Counted from the first letter of the stretch, positions 32,324 through 41,902 are shown. The stretch is DNA of 64,000 nucleotides from Argonema galeatum A003/A1 (GCF_023333595.1 NZ_JAIQZM010000032.1:1-64000), one strand, 5' to 3'. Made by a program: numbers and translations. Notes: generated by a model not told the origin, from the letters alone.

Positions 32324-34489
32324 ATGAATCCCTTCTCCCGACTAGCACCCTTTATCCAAGAATACATCTACAACAACGGTTGGACTGAACTAAGGGCAGT
32401 CCAAATCGAAGCTTGCCGAGTTATCTTTGAAACAGACGATCACCTATTGATTGCTGCTGCCACAGCTTCCGGCAAAACAGAAGCAGCTTTTCTTCCGGTT
32501 GTGACATTATTGCACGAAAAACCTGCCACAAGCATCGGAGCTTTATACATTGGGCCAATAAAAGCGCTGATCAATGACCAATTCGATCGCCTCAACGACC
32601 TTTTGAAACAAGCAGAGATTCCTGTCTGCGCTTGGCACGGCGATGTATTGCGAAGTCGCAAAGAAATGCTACTCAAAAATCCTCAAGGGATTCTGCAAAT
32701 TACCCCAGAATCTTTGGAAAGTTTGCTCATTAACAAAAAAACTACCGAACTAACTCATCTGTTCGGAGATTTGCGGTTTATCATCATTGATGAAATCCAT
32801 GCTTTCATGGGAACAGAACGCGGTTGTCAGGTTCTTTCCCAGTTGGCACGTTTATCCAAATTCGTGAAAAAACCGCCGCGTCGAATTGGTTTGTCAGCAA
32901 CACTTGGCGATTACTCATCAGCAGAAGATTGGCTGCGATCGGAAACGGAAAGAGCGGTAATTACCGCCAATATCAATGATAAACAGCGCAAAGTTCACTT
33001 AGCTTTAGAGCATTTCTACATTCAGAAACCCGGTTTCTGCGACAGTCCGCACTACAAATACATTTTTAATATCACCAAATCTCGTAAATGCTTAATTTTT
33101 ACTAACGATCGGGCCGAGACAGAATCAGTAATAACCAATTTGCGTCAAATCGCCTCTGATGAAGGACTTCCAGACATTTATCACGTCCATCACGGCAGCA
33201 TTTCTGCCAAGTTGCGGGAAGCGGCAGAGGAGGCAATGCGCGAACCAAATACCCCAGCTATCACCGCCGCTACAATCACTTTAGAATTAGGAATAGACAT
33301 CGGTCAATTAGAGCGAGTAATTCAGCTAGATGCACCATTTTCCGTATCCAGTTTTCTACAGAGATTAGGACGTACTGGCAGAAGAGGTGACCCCGCTGAT
33401 ATGCGCTTTGTTTGTACTGAAAATGAGCCATCGGGTGAAGAATCTTTGCCTAATCAAATTCCTTGGCAGCTTTTACAGTGTATTGCTATTATCCAAGTTT
33501 ATTTAGAAGAACGCTGGATCGAACCAATTCGACCAGTGCAGTATCCTTTGAGTTTGCTGTATCACCAAACGATGAGTATTTTAACAGCAACGGGGGAAAT
33601 TTCACCAGCCAATCTTGCCGATCGCGTTTTGACTCTGCCGCCTTTTATTGCTATTTCCAAAGATGATTTTAGGCAATTCTTGCGCTACCTGATCGATATT
33701 GACCATCTTGAGCAAACCGAACAAGGTGAATTAGTCATCGGTTCTGCTGCTGAAAAAATGGTGCGTTCTTTCCATTTTTACGCTGTATTTGCCGAACAGA
33801 AAGAGTATATTGTCAGGGATGACTCAATGGAAATTGGTAGCATCATTATGCCGCCGCCTGTGGGAGAAAAATTTACTTTAGCGGGTCGAACTTGGGAAGT
33901 TTTAGATATTGAGCAGAAGGCAAAAACGCTTTGGGTGAAGCAAGTTGAGGGGATAGCGAGTATTGCTTGGCGCGGCAGGAACAGCGCTAATATTCATACT
34001 GGCATTTTGCAAAGGATGCGGCGAATTTTGTTTGAAGATGTTGAGTATAGCTATTTGCAGAAAGGTGCTAAAGAGAGACTAAAAACGGCTCGGCAATTAG
34101 CTCGAAATGCGGGATTGGATAAAAGTAATATTTTATCGCTAGAAGGGAAGAGTTGCTGTGTTTTTCCCTGGATGGGTACTGTGGCTTTTCGCACGCTGGA
34201 AAGATGGCTGAATTTATTCGGTCGAGAATCTCTAGATATTAGAAGTATTGGCGGTTCGCCGCCTTATTTTCTGACGCTTAAGTGTGGGAAGAGCAAGCCA
34301 GAAGATATTCGAGAGGCAGTTCTTTCTGTTTGTAAGCAGGGAATTCGGGCAGAAGACTTGGTAAATGCCCAAGAAGCGCCGAAACTCCAAAAATATGATG
34401 AGTTTATTCCACCCGACTTGCTTCGCAAAGCATTTGCCGTCGATTATCTGGATGTGACGGAACTTAGAACAATTGTAAGTGGCTGGTAG
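32324..34489 (+). CDS. brxHI: Lhr-like DEAD/DEAH helicase (BrxHI-like)
   Basis: This 721-aa superfamily 2 helicase has Q-like/I AATASGKTEAAFLPV (about residues 44-58), Ia, GPIKALINDQFDRL, II DEIHAF (about 161), III GLSATLGD, V LELGIDIGQLERVIQ and VI FLQRLGRTGRRG (about 347). A winged-helix-like and Lhr-type C-terminal region follows to about residue 720. In BREX type 2-like loci this helicase (BrxHI) sits with BrxD; here it lies 2.9 kb downstream of brxD, with the DUF4365 pair and the methyltransferase between. It would unwind or remodel DNA. A repeat-derived AGAAACCCGGTTTCT is translated at about residue 235 (QKPGFCDSP). Confidence 0.8.
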   Translation: MNPFSRLAPFIQEYIYNNGWTELRAVQIEACRVIFETDDHLLIAAATASGKTEAAFLPVVTLLHEKPATSIGALYIGPIKALINDQFDRLNDLLKQAEIPVCAWHGDVLRSRKEMLLKNPQGILQITPESLESLLINKKTTELTHLFGDLRFIIIDEIHAFMGTERGCQVLSQLARLSKFVKKPPRRIGLSATLGDYSSAEDWLRSETERAVITANINDKQRKVHLALEHFYIQKPGFCDSPHYKYIFNITKSRKCLIFTNDRAETESVITNLRQIASDEGLPDIYHVHHGSISAKLREAAEEAMREPNTPAITAATITLELGIDIGQLERVIQLDAPFSVSSFLQRLGRTGRRGDPADMRFVCTENEPSGEESLPNQIPWQLLQCIAIIQVYLEERWIEPIRPVQYPLSLLYHQTMSILTATGEISPANLADRVLTLPPFIAISKDDFRQFLRYLIDIDHLEQTEQGELVIGSAAEKMVRSFHFYAVFAEQKEYIVRDDSMEIGSIIMPPPVGEKFTLAGRTWEVLDIEQKAKTLWVKQVEGIASIAWRGRNSANIHTGILQRMRRILFEDVEYSYLQKGAKERLKTARQLARNAGLDKSNILSLEGKSCCVFPWMGTVAFRTLERWLNLFGRESLDIRSIGGSPPYFLTLKCGKSKPEDIREAVLSVCKQGIRAEDLVNAQEAPKLQKYDEFIPPDLLRKAFAVDYLDVTELRTIVSGW
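33024..33038. repeat. AGAAACCCGGTTTCT near-palindrome, copy 2 (inside helicase)
   Basis: Identical to the copies at 8365, 46983 and 50593, and translated in the helicase as part of QKPGFC. Confidence 0.7.
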
Positions 34490-34496
34490 TCATAGA

Positions 34497-34571
34497 GCGG
34501 GAGAGTGGGGGAGTGGAGGAGTGGGGGAGTGGAGGAGTGGAGGAGTGGGGGAGTGGAGGAGTGGGGGAGCA
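34497..34571. repeat. GTGGAGGAGTGGGGGA tandem repeat
   Basis: This G-rich array of GGAGTGGGGGAGT / GGAGTGGAGGAGT units begins right after the helicase stop and abuts MITE copy 2. Similar GGGAAGTGGG units are translated in the rlmN N-terminus (38206-38250). Confidence 0.8.
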
Positions 34572-34572
34572 A

Positions 34573-34663
34573 TAGACCTCTCCAAAAAAGAATGTAGAGA
34601 CGTTGCATGCAACGTCTCTACAAGGGTTCCAGGTAACGCACCTTTAATTTCTGGAGAAGTCTA
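34573..34663. mobile_element. MITE-like element, copy 2
   Basis: This 91-bp copy has TAGACCTCTCC at the left end and GGAGAAGTCTA at the right, with the same internal 28-bp palindrome and the same orientation as copy 1. Confidence 0.85.
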
Positions 34664-34745
34664 ATGAACAATTTTCTTTTGACTTTTGTACGGGCGGGTT
34701 TAGCCCACACATCTCATTACCAACAGAATATTTTACAAAACCCGC

Positions 34746-34798
34746 CCCTACTGATTTTTGACTTTTGACTTTTGACTTTTAACTTTTGACTTTTGACT
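34746..34798. repeat. TTTTGAC heptamer repeats at the rlmN 3' end
   Basis: At least six TTTTGAC/TTTTAAC units cover the last codons and stop of rlmN (minus strand), so the protein ends SKVKS from the repeat. Confidence 0.8.
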
Positions 34799-35392
34799 GT
34801 CGCAATTGTCCGCAAGCTGCATCAGCTTCCAATCCCCGCGAATAACGCACGCTAACGGCAATTTTTCGCTTTTTCAGGGCAGTAACAAAAGCTTGAATGC
34901 GTTTCGTACTGGGGCGTTGATAGTCGGCTTCCTGGATGGGATTGTAAGGAATTAGATTAACGTGACTTTGGAAACCTTGTACCTGTGAGGCTAGTTCTTC
35001 AGCGTGTTCTGGCAGGTCATTGACTCCAGCTAGGAGAATGTATTCAAATGTTACTCTGCGACGAGTTTGCTCGACATATTCCCGACATTCTGCTAGCAAA
35101 GCTTTCAAGGGATAGTTTTTGGCGGTGGGAATCATGCTTTCCCGCAGAGTTTGATTGGAAGCGTGCAGGCTAACTGCTAAAGTGACTTGCAGTTGATATT
35201 GAGCCAGTTGCCGAATGCGATCGCGTATCCCTACAGTGGAGAGAGTGATCGATCGCTGTCCGATACCCACATCTTCATTGAGCGATTTAATAGCTCCGAC
35301 TACATTTTCCATATTTAATAAAGGTTCGCCCATACCCATGAAGACAATATGGCTGACGCGCCGTTTAAAGTCTTCTTGAACAGTCAAAACCT
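34779..35392 (-). CDS. rlmN: 23S rRNA/tRNA adenine-C2 methyltransferase RlmN, 3' exon
   Basis: This is the C-terminal exon of RlmN, a radical-SAM enzyme that methylates C2 of an adenine in 23S rRNA (and in tRNA). After the intron the frame resumes as [27 protein letters not shown] (GMGEP is the SAM-contact motif), then [36 protein letters not shown], and ends [14 protein letters not shown], where the resolving Cys lies. The final residues come from heptamer repeats. Joined to 37812-38328 at the intron borders it makes one 376-codon frame. Function depends on splicing; without it both halves are dead. Confidence 0.9.
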
Positions 35393-35434
35393 GTTAGAGT
35401 CGATAGAGGTATTTCTACCCCTACCTCTCCTTCA

Positions 35435-35468
35435 GAACCGGACATGAGACTTTCACCTCATCCGGCTC
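35435..35468 (-). ncRNA. Group II intron domain V
   Basis: This 34-nt hairpin begins GAGCCGGATGAGGTGAAAGT on the minus strand and ends CATGTCCGGTTC. The AGC-like triad area, GAAA tetraloop and two-base bulge positions match catalytic domain V. It is the most conserved part of the ribozyme. Confidence 0.85.
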
Positions 35469-35500
35469 CTCAATAACTCCATCCAAGTTATGGATACGAT

Positions 35501-37216
35501 TCAAAACGGGTTATCTTCGTAGCTCTTGTGGAGGGAGCCGTCTGAATCCGTCTTTGTGTCATGACAGTGTTTGTGTAGAAGCCTGAGATTGTCATAGGTG
35601 TCTTTTCCACCTAATGATATTGGTTTGTCATGGTCAGCTTCTACCATGTCTGTAGTTGTGAAGTACAGACCACAGTGGGTACATTTACCCTGTTGCCTCT
35701 TGAGTAATTTTGCAGCTCTGCTAGGCGTTTGGGGGTATTCTCCACGTCGCTTGCTCCAATAAATCCAGTCACCGTTGTACGGACTAGCTTCGCCTTTCAC
35801 TTTGACGTGCCTTACTATTGGCGTCGCCTGATGTTGGGTTAACACTAATCCATCCTCTGTACTGAAACACCAATTCTGGTCGCCTACTGTTCGCCAGTAT
35901 TTGTCCTTATTGATGTCACCTTTTCCCCTACTCCTAACCCAGGCTCTTAACTTGTTCCACATCAGATTATCTACCTTTGAAAAGGTTTCTTTGCTGACTA
36001 CTGTTGAGTAATAGTTTGACCATCCCCGGATGATTGGATTCAGCTTGCTAATTAGGGCAGCTTGAGGGGCTGTCTTATGAGTATCTATTACCTCAGCAAT
36101 CTTTGCTAGGTGGGTTTTTACCTTGGCTTTGTCGGGGGTGATTAAGGTTTTAAAACCTAGTGGGGTTCCACTACCGTTTTTGGCACATCGATAGTTTCCT
36201 ACTTTGTGCTGTTGAATGTGAAACCCTAGAAACTCAAACCCAACGTTTCCTTCGTATTCGCTGTAGGTATGGGTTAATTTTGTCTTACTTAGTTTTAATT
36301 CCAGTCCGATGTCACTTAACCAGTCTGCGATTATTTTCTGGCAGGTTTGTACTACGTTGATGTCCTCGTGCATTATCACAAAGTCATCTGCGTATCGAAT
36401 TAAGCTCAGGGCTTTTCGGTTTTTTTCCTTATTACCCTTTAACGTTTCTGCGTATTGCTTAACCCGTTCTTCCAGACCATGTAAGGCAATGTTGGCCAGT
36501 AGCGGTGAAATTACTCCGCCTTGTGGTGTACCCTCATTGGTAGGGAATAACTCTCCCTGGTCAACTATCCCGGCTTTGAGCCAAGCTTTGAGCTGCCTTC
36601 TCATTGTCGGGAATGTGTTGACCTTTCTTAGTAGCGCTTCATGGTTTATGCGGTCAAAGCATTTGGCAATATCAGCGTCCAAAACGTATTTTGCTTTAAG
36701 ACTGATACTTCCAAATATTGCTCCAATTGCATCGTGACACGAACGTCCTGGTCTAAAGCCGTAACTGTTTGGCTCAAAGCGAGCCTCCCATTCTGGCTCT
36801 AACGTTAGCTTGACTAACGCTTGCAATGCCCGGTCGTGTATTGTCGGTATTCCTAACGGTCGTTTCTCGTCTGTTCCTGGTTTGGGAATCATTACCCTAC
36901 GGGCGGGTTTTGATTTACCAGTGATTCTCAGGTTGTTTACTAAGGTGATACGCTGCTTCGGGGTTAGTGTTTTCACGCCATCCACACCAGCCGTGTTCTT
37001 ACCTTGGTTGTCCTGGGTGACTCGTCTAACCGCAATACACTTTGCAGACCAAGACCTAATCAAGGTCTTTTGAAGTTTACGAACTGCTTTAACATCGCCA
37101 CGTTCACTCGCTTGGAAAATTCGCTTTTGCAACTTGAACGTCAATCTCTCGGCTTTTCGCCAGTTGATTTGGTTCCATTCCACCGTCAGATTATTCTGCG
37201 TTTTAGACTTATTCAT
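35501..37216 (-). CDS. ltrA: Group II intron reverse transcriptase/maturase with HNH endonuclease
   Basis: The product is 571 aa. The N-terminal region and reverse transcriptase (residues ~60-340) contain GIPTIHDRALQALVKL, the SYGFRPGRSCHDAI block, GTPQGGVISPLLANIAL and the catalytic LIRYADDFVIMHED. The X/maturase region follows (~370-460), then a C-terminal zinc-binding HNH nuclease: CTHCGLYF, VEADHDKPISLGGKDTYDNLRLLHKHCHD. It helps the intron fold and splice and copies it into new sites by retrohoming. No frameshift is seen. It is similar to cyanobacterial intron proteins. Confidence 0.9.
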   Translation of the reverse strand: MNKSKTQNNLTVEWNQINWRKAERLTFKLQKRIFQASERGDVKAVRKLQKTLIRSWSAKCIAVRRVTQDNQGKNTAGVDGVKTLTPKQRITLVNNLRITGKSKPARRVMIPKPGTDEKRPLGIPTIHDRALQALVKLTLEPEWEARFEPNSYGFRPGRSCHDAIGAIFGSISLKAKYVLDADIAKCFDRINHEALLRKVNTFPTMRRQLKAWLKAGIVDQGELFPTNEGTPQGGVISPLLANIALHGLEERVKQYAETLKGNKEKNRKALSLIRYADDFVIMHEDINVVQTCQKIIADWLSDIGLELKLSKTKLTHTYSEYEGNVGFEFLGFHIQQHKVGNYRCAKNGSGTPLGFKTLITPDKAKVKTHLAKIAEVIDTHKTAPQAALISKLNPIIRGWSNYYSTVVSKETFSKVDNLMWNKLRAWVRSRGKGDINKDKYWRTVGDQNWCFSTEDGLVLTQHQATPIVRHVKVKGEASPYNGDWIYWSKRRGEYPQTPSRAAKLLKRQQGKCTHCGLYFTTTDMVEADHDKPISLGGKDTYDNLRLLHKHCHDTKTDSDGSLHKSYEDNPF

Positions 37217-37811
37217 TGCTACTTATCTCTTTCCCTTTGGAGTTATCGTGTATCCGTCTGCATATCCTTGCCATTACAGCAAGGCATTCGCTTCTGATAC
37301 AATCCCTCCCCTACATACCGTTCGTTAGCTACTTACTGGATTTTCGACCTTCCAGAGATATGTAGGGGTTACTTCGTTCCGATTACACATGATTGAATCT
37401 TTAGCGTGATGCTATCCACCGGGTTTATTGGGCGGTGCTGATAAGTCAGTAGATCAACCGCTTATGCCCTATCCTTGCCTTTTGGCTTGGTGTTAACCAA
37501 GTTTTTCCTTGATTTAGCCATTTCACCATCGAAATTTACGGTGGTTCGGACACATCTTTGCTTTCGCTACGCATGGATTCTTGCTCGACAGTTACCGGAT
37601 TCGGCTACCAGTATTTCTGCCTTTTACCCCCGCTTTATCCTGTTGGTTGCTATCCATCAAAATAGGGGATATGCTTTTTCCTCTGCACTTGAGGACTAGG
37701 ACTAAGGGAGTAACCCCGCACCTAGAGGTGTAATCAGTTGTCACCAGTCTCATCGACTGGGCTAACCGTCCCGCAAGCCTTTCGGCTTACTTTAGGCTAA
37801 ACGAATCGCAC

Positions 37812-38328
37812 GATCTATAATTTCATGGCGGGCCAGATTGCGGGTGAAACCTCCCTTCCCAGTAGCGCAGAAGTCGCAAGCCATCGGACAACCGACTTGG
37901 GAAGAGACGCAAACGGTGAGGCGCTTTTCTGTAGGAATGCCAACGGTTTCGATAATTTGACCGTCTGCGAGTCGCAAAAGATATTTAATTGTGTCATCTG
38001 GGGCGACAGAGCGATGGTGTAGGGCCGATCGGCCAATAGGCACATCTGCTTGAGCTTCCCGCCACTGTTTGGGAAATACAGAGATTTCGCCGATACTTTT
38101 GGCACCTTGTTGATAAATCCACTGGTACAGCTGGCGTCCCCTGTATGCCGGTTGTCCCCGCTGCTGCACCCACTCCGTTAATTGTGCCAAACTTGCCCCC
38201 AGAAGAGAAGTGGGAGAGTAGGGAAGTGGGAAAGTGGGGAAGTGGGGGAGAATTTCCCCAGACTTGAGATTATTGCCTTTTGGGGCCGATCGCTTACTTA
38301 GTTTACTCTGTACCATAATTCCTGCCAA
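37812..38328 (-). CDS. rlmN: RlmN, 5' exon, with repeat-encoded N-terminal insert
   Basis: This is the N-terminal exon: [27 protein letters not shown], then [47 protein letters not shown]. The CxxxCxxC radical-SAM cluster is in CPMACDFC. The frame stops soon after the intron border (RAIRLA then stop), so without splicing it makes a truncated protein. The N-terminal residues ~27-42 ([15 protein letters not shown]) are translated from a GGGAAGTGGG tandem repeat. Starts at 38328 (ATG) and 38316 (ATG) are both possible; the first residues lie outside the conserved part. Confidence 0.9.
38206..38250. repeat. GGGAAGTGGG tandem repeat inside rlmN
   Basis: The units GAGAAGTGGGA, GGGAAGTGGGA, AAGTGGGGA and AGTGGGGGA are translated on the minus strand in the RlmN N-terminus. 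Confidence 0.8.
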
Positions 38329-38350
38329 AACACGCCCAACCTCTAGGCTA

Positions 38351-38647
38351 ACTGTTTTGGCAGTACACCAGGGGGTTCATCAACAGTTGGCTATTACATA
38401 TAGAGCAGTAGGAGACATCGATAAGTCAATCTCCCACCTCCAAACAAGCTTGCAGATTTTTGAGGAAGTCGGCAGTCAAGCTAATATAGCGATGGCTTTG
38501 TTGGAATTGGCTAAATCTAACCTCCACACTAACCGCGCATCCAACGAAGCAATCCAAAATTACCTACTGCGTGCTGGAAAAATTTGTCAGGAACTACAGC
38601 TACCACAAGTACAAGAAATACAACAATTGCAATTAAATTTAACATAA
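38351..38647 (+). pseudogene. Remnant of a TPR-repeat protein gene
   Basis: The plus strand encodes a TPR-like tail: QLAITYRAVGDIDKSISHLQTSLQIFEEVG, then NIAMALLELAKSNLHTN and a coiled end. The upstream part runs into the rlmN 5' end and has no proper start, so it is the 3' remnant of a longer tetratricopeptide (CHAT/TPR-type) gene cut off by rearrangement. MITE copy 3 lies 35 bp downstream. Confidence 0.6.
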
Positions 38648-38681
38648 TTTTAAATTACAGCGTTTCGCGCTGTTACTTCAT

Positions 38682-38773
38682 TAGACCTCTCCAGAAATTA
38701 AAGGTGCGTTAGCTGAAACCCTTGTAGAGACGTTGCATGCAACGTCTCTACATTCTTTGAAAGGAGATGTCTA
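38682..38773. mobile_element. MITE-like element, copy 3 (inverted)
   Basis: This is a ~92-bp copy in the opposite orientation to copies 1 and 2. It contains the same 28-bp palindrome. Copies 2 and 3 thus bracket the intron-split rlmN as an inverted pair ~4 kb apart. Confidence 0.85.
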
Positions 38774-39153
38774 TTGTTTGAGTACATCTCTTGACAAGGA
38801 GTAAAGGGTGAGTTATGTTTTAAAGGAATCGATGCGATCTCTCATATCCAATCGACTCAGTAAAAGAAGTCAGTTCAACGCTGCGTCGTTGAGCCAAACA
38901 GAACCTGGAAAACTAAATAAACTACTTAGCGCGTTTGATTAAGTTTCCTACGACCCCTATCAATATTAAATTTTCCGAGGGGGTCATCAAACGCTGGAAA
39001 ACTCCATTCTGTCGTTGACCCGCTCGGTGTCTTGCTATATAAGGGTTTCAACCATTTTTGGTGGGTTCGTTAGGTCGCTAGCAAGCATCCTGATTAAACC
39101 CCCTCGGAAATTGCACCCAGAACCTAGACAGGGTAAGGCTTTGTAACTAAGGG
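38774..39153 (+). promoter_or_regulatory. Probable CRISPR leader region
   Basis: The ~380 bp before the first repeat have no gene and are AT-rich. Near 38968-38984 the sequence TTTTCCGAGGGGGT, and at 39096-39112 its complement ACCCCCTCGGAAA, form a long-range inverted repeat ending ~40 bp before repeat 1. Leader position and the diverged repeat near the other end agree on this side as the acquisition end. Confidence 0.6.
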
Positions 39154-41880
39154 GTCGCGATCGACTACTCCCCGCAAGGGGATGGAAACGTTATTCAAGC
39201 GTCTTAAATATAGTTTGTTAGTGATGTCGCGATCGACTACTCCCCGCAAGGGGATGGAAACAATCAAACCTAGTCCAACACTAACACCTAAAGTAGTTGT
39301 CGCGATCGACTACTCCCCGCAAGGGGATGGAAACCTATCATGGGTAAGTACAGAGGCAGCTACATTATAGAGTGTCGCGATCGACTACTCCCCGCAAGGG
39401 GATGGAAACCTGAAAAAGATTTGCCGTTCTTTATTCCAGAAATAGGTCGCGATCGACTACTCCCCGCAAGGGGATGGAAACAACGTGACTTATTCTTCTG
39501 TTTGTGTTGTTGCAGAGTCGCGATCGACTACTCCCCGCAAGGGGATGGAAACGGAGCAATACACTTCGGCTGAGTTTCCCAATTAAAGGTCGCGATCGAC
39601 TACTCCCCGCAAGGGGATGGAAACTGATTCTGTTAGCATTTGTTATAATTATTATGCCGTCGCGATCGACTACTCCCCGCAAGGGGATGGAAACTTTCCC
39701 AGAGAAAAGCTTTCCAAACATCCAAGTTGTCGCGATCGACTACTCCCCGCAAGGGGATGGAAACTTACAACGAAAATGTTTGGCAGGTAGAAAATCTTAA
39801 GTCGCGATCGACTACTCCCCGCAAGGGGATGGAAACCAGTTATAGCAATCCCAGCCCATACGGTCTTCACCGTCGCGATCGACTACTCCCCGCAAGGGGA
39901 TGGAAACTCTTCTAGAAGATGATTATGACTTTCGGCCAGAGCGTCGCGATCGACTACTCCCCGCAAGGGGATGGAAACTTTGCTTTATTCAAGATGACTA
40001 TTCCTTCGATTGCGTCGCGATCGACTACTCCCCGCAAGGGGATGGAAACCCTAAATTAATTAGGGTAATCAGTTCTTCTTGATGGTCGCGATCGACTACT
40101 CCCCGCAAGGGGATGGAAACCAACTAAATAATATTTGCAAGGGTCTGAATAATTAAGTCGCGATCGACTACTCCCCGCAAGGGGATGGAAACAAACTTCT
40201 TGAACCTGAAACTAAGATTATTTCTGGAGGTCGCGATCGACTACTCCCCGCAAGGGGATGGAAACAACCCGATGCTCATGGACCGGTACCTTTCGCTGAA
40301 AGTCGCGATCGACTACTCCCCGCAAGGGGATGGAAACATTAGAGTCGTACGCTCCAATCCAAGCCGCAACACCCCCAGTCGCGATCGACTACTCCCCGCA
40401 AGGGGATGGAAACTTTGGACGCGCCGCAGCACCGAGAAAATTTTGAAAAAAGTCGCGATCGACTACTCCCCGCAAGGGGATGGAAACAGAACATATGGTA
40501 AAGTCGTTTGAGTTTGATCTTGGTCGCGATCGACTACTCCCCGCAAGGGGATGGAAACTTTGATTGTGACTTCTTTATTTAAAATTAGGCTAGCTAGTCG
40601 CGATCGACTACTCCCCGCAAGGGGATGGAAACTTTCTTCAGCTTTTTTAGTCTGCATCTCGATGAAAAAGTCGCGATCGACTACTCCCCGCAAGGGGATG
40701 GAAACGACAATTAATTATTAATTATTTCAACAAATTGGATTTGTCGCGATCGACTACTCCCCGCAAGGGGATGGAAACGATCTAAGGACTTTTGACCCGA
40801 AAGTTCTTTGGAATAACAGTCGCGATCGACTACTCCCCGCAAGGGGATGGAAACGGCGATAAAAGCAAAATGTTTGTGGTTCGTCATTTGTCGCGATCGA
40901 CTACTCCCCGCAAGGGGATGGAAACGGAGCACACGTCTCCAACGTGCACTAAACTCAAAATGTCGCGATCGACTACTCCCCGCAAGGGGATGGAAACGTT
41001 GCAGCTAATATGAAATGGACTCTTACATTTGTTTTCAGTCGCGATCGACTACTCCCCGCAAGGGGATGGAAACGAAAGTCACCGTCAGCTGAACTGCTAA
41101 GCGGTAAATTGTCGCGATCGACTACTCCCCGCAAGGGGATGGAAACCATAAACACCATACTTAGCGGCGGATGCATTGCCAGTCGCGATCGACTACTCCC
41201 CGCAAGGGGATGGAAACAATAGCCAATATCAAGATTTGTATTTTTTAAACAAATGTCGCGATCGACTACTCCCCGCAAGGGGATGGAAACTTTCGCTCCA
41301 AAGGGCCGATGTGACCAGAAGGCTCTAGTCGCGATCGACTACTCCCCGCAAGGGGATGGAAACTGTTTGCAGGAGTTTTTCCCAGTTTTTCTATAAAAGT
41401 CGCGATCGACTACTCCCCGCAAGGGGATGGAAACAGTATTTAAAAAAGCGGAGTGTATCAAAGTTTTAAAAACGTCGCGATCGACTACTCCCCGCAAGGG
41501 GATGGAAACAAAACTTGCAAACTTGCTATTCAATTCCTCCCAACTGTCGCGATCGACTACTCCCCGCAAGGGGATGGAAACAACTTTCCAGGGCCGCGTC
41601 CGACGATTCGATTAAGGGTCGCGATCGACTACTCCCCGCAAGGGGATGGAAACTTTATTCATCGCGATTAACAATCGGACAAACAAATCTTTGGGATGTC
41701 GCGAGCGACTACTCCCCGCAAGGGGATGGAAACAGAAGGTGGCATCTGGCGCTTACGTAAAAATGGTTCCCGTCGCGATCGACTACTCCCCGCAAGGGGA
41801 TGGAAACCCTTCTATCAGCCTATCCAGTTCTTCCACGCCTAAAAGTCGCGATCGACTACTCCCCGCAAGGGGATGGAAAC
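39154..41880 (+). CRISPR. CRISPR array: 38 repeats of 36 bp, 37 spacers
   Basis: The 36-bp repeat begins GTCGCGATCGACTACT, contains the hairpin CCCCGCAAGGGG and ends ATGGAAAC. Counting repeat starts from 39154 to 41845 gives 38 copies; periods run 70-80 bp, so spacers are 34-44 bp. All repeats look identical except the one at 41698, which has GAGCG in place of GATCG. The GGAAAC end and spacer lengths resemble cyanobacterial type I-D or type III arrays. No cas gene is present in the window, so the array is served from elsewhere or is orphaned. Transcription left to right is inferred from the leader. Confidence 0.95.
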
Positions 41881-41902
41881 ACAACAAACTTTTATTGTCT
41901 GG

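Larger units (their letters stand above)
35393..37811 (-). mobile_element. Group II intron inserted in rlmN
   Basis: This is a 2,419-bp intron on the minus strand. Its 5' end is GTGCG (complement of 37807-37811) and its 3' end is ...TAAC (an AY ending). Removing exactly this segment joins ATAGATC to AGGTTTTGAC and restores I-D-Q-V-L-T-V-Q in RlmN. A 34-nt domain V is present at 35435-35468, and a domain VI-like hairpin lies between it and the 3' end. The intron protein is at 35501-37216. All parts look intact, so it is probably active or recently so. Confidence 0.9.

Noticed and set aside
35501-37216. The reverse transcriptase as part of a retron or defence RT system with the CRISPR array
   Set aside because: It lies inside intact group II intron borders with domain V and has the X/HNH layout of intron proteins; no msr-msd and no Cas1 fusion.
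37330-37790. Plus-strand frames in the intron 5' part
   Set aside because: This is the structured RNA region (domains I-III) of the intron; frames have no homology.
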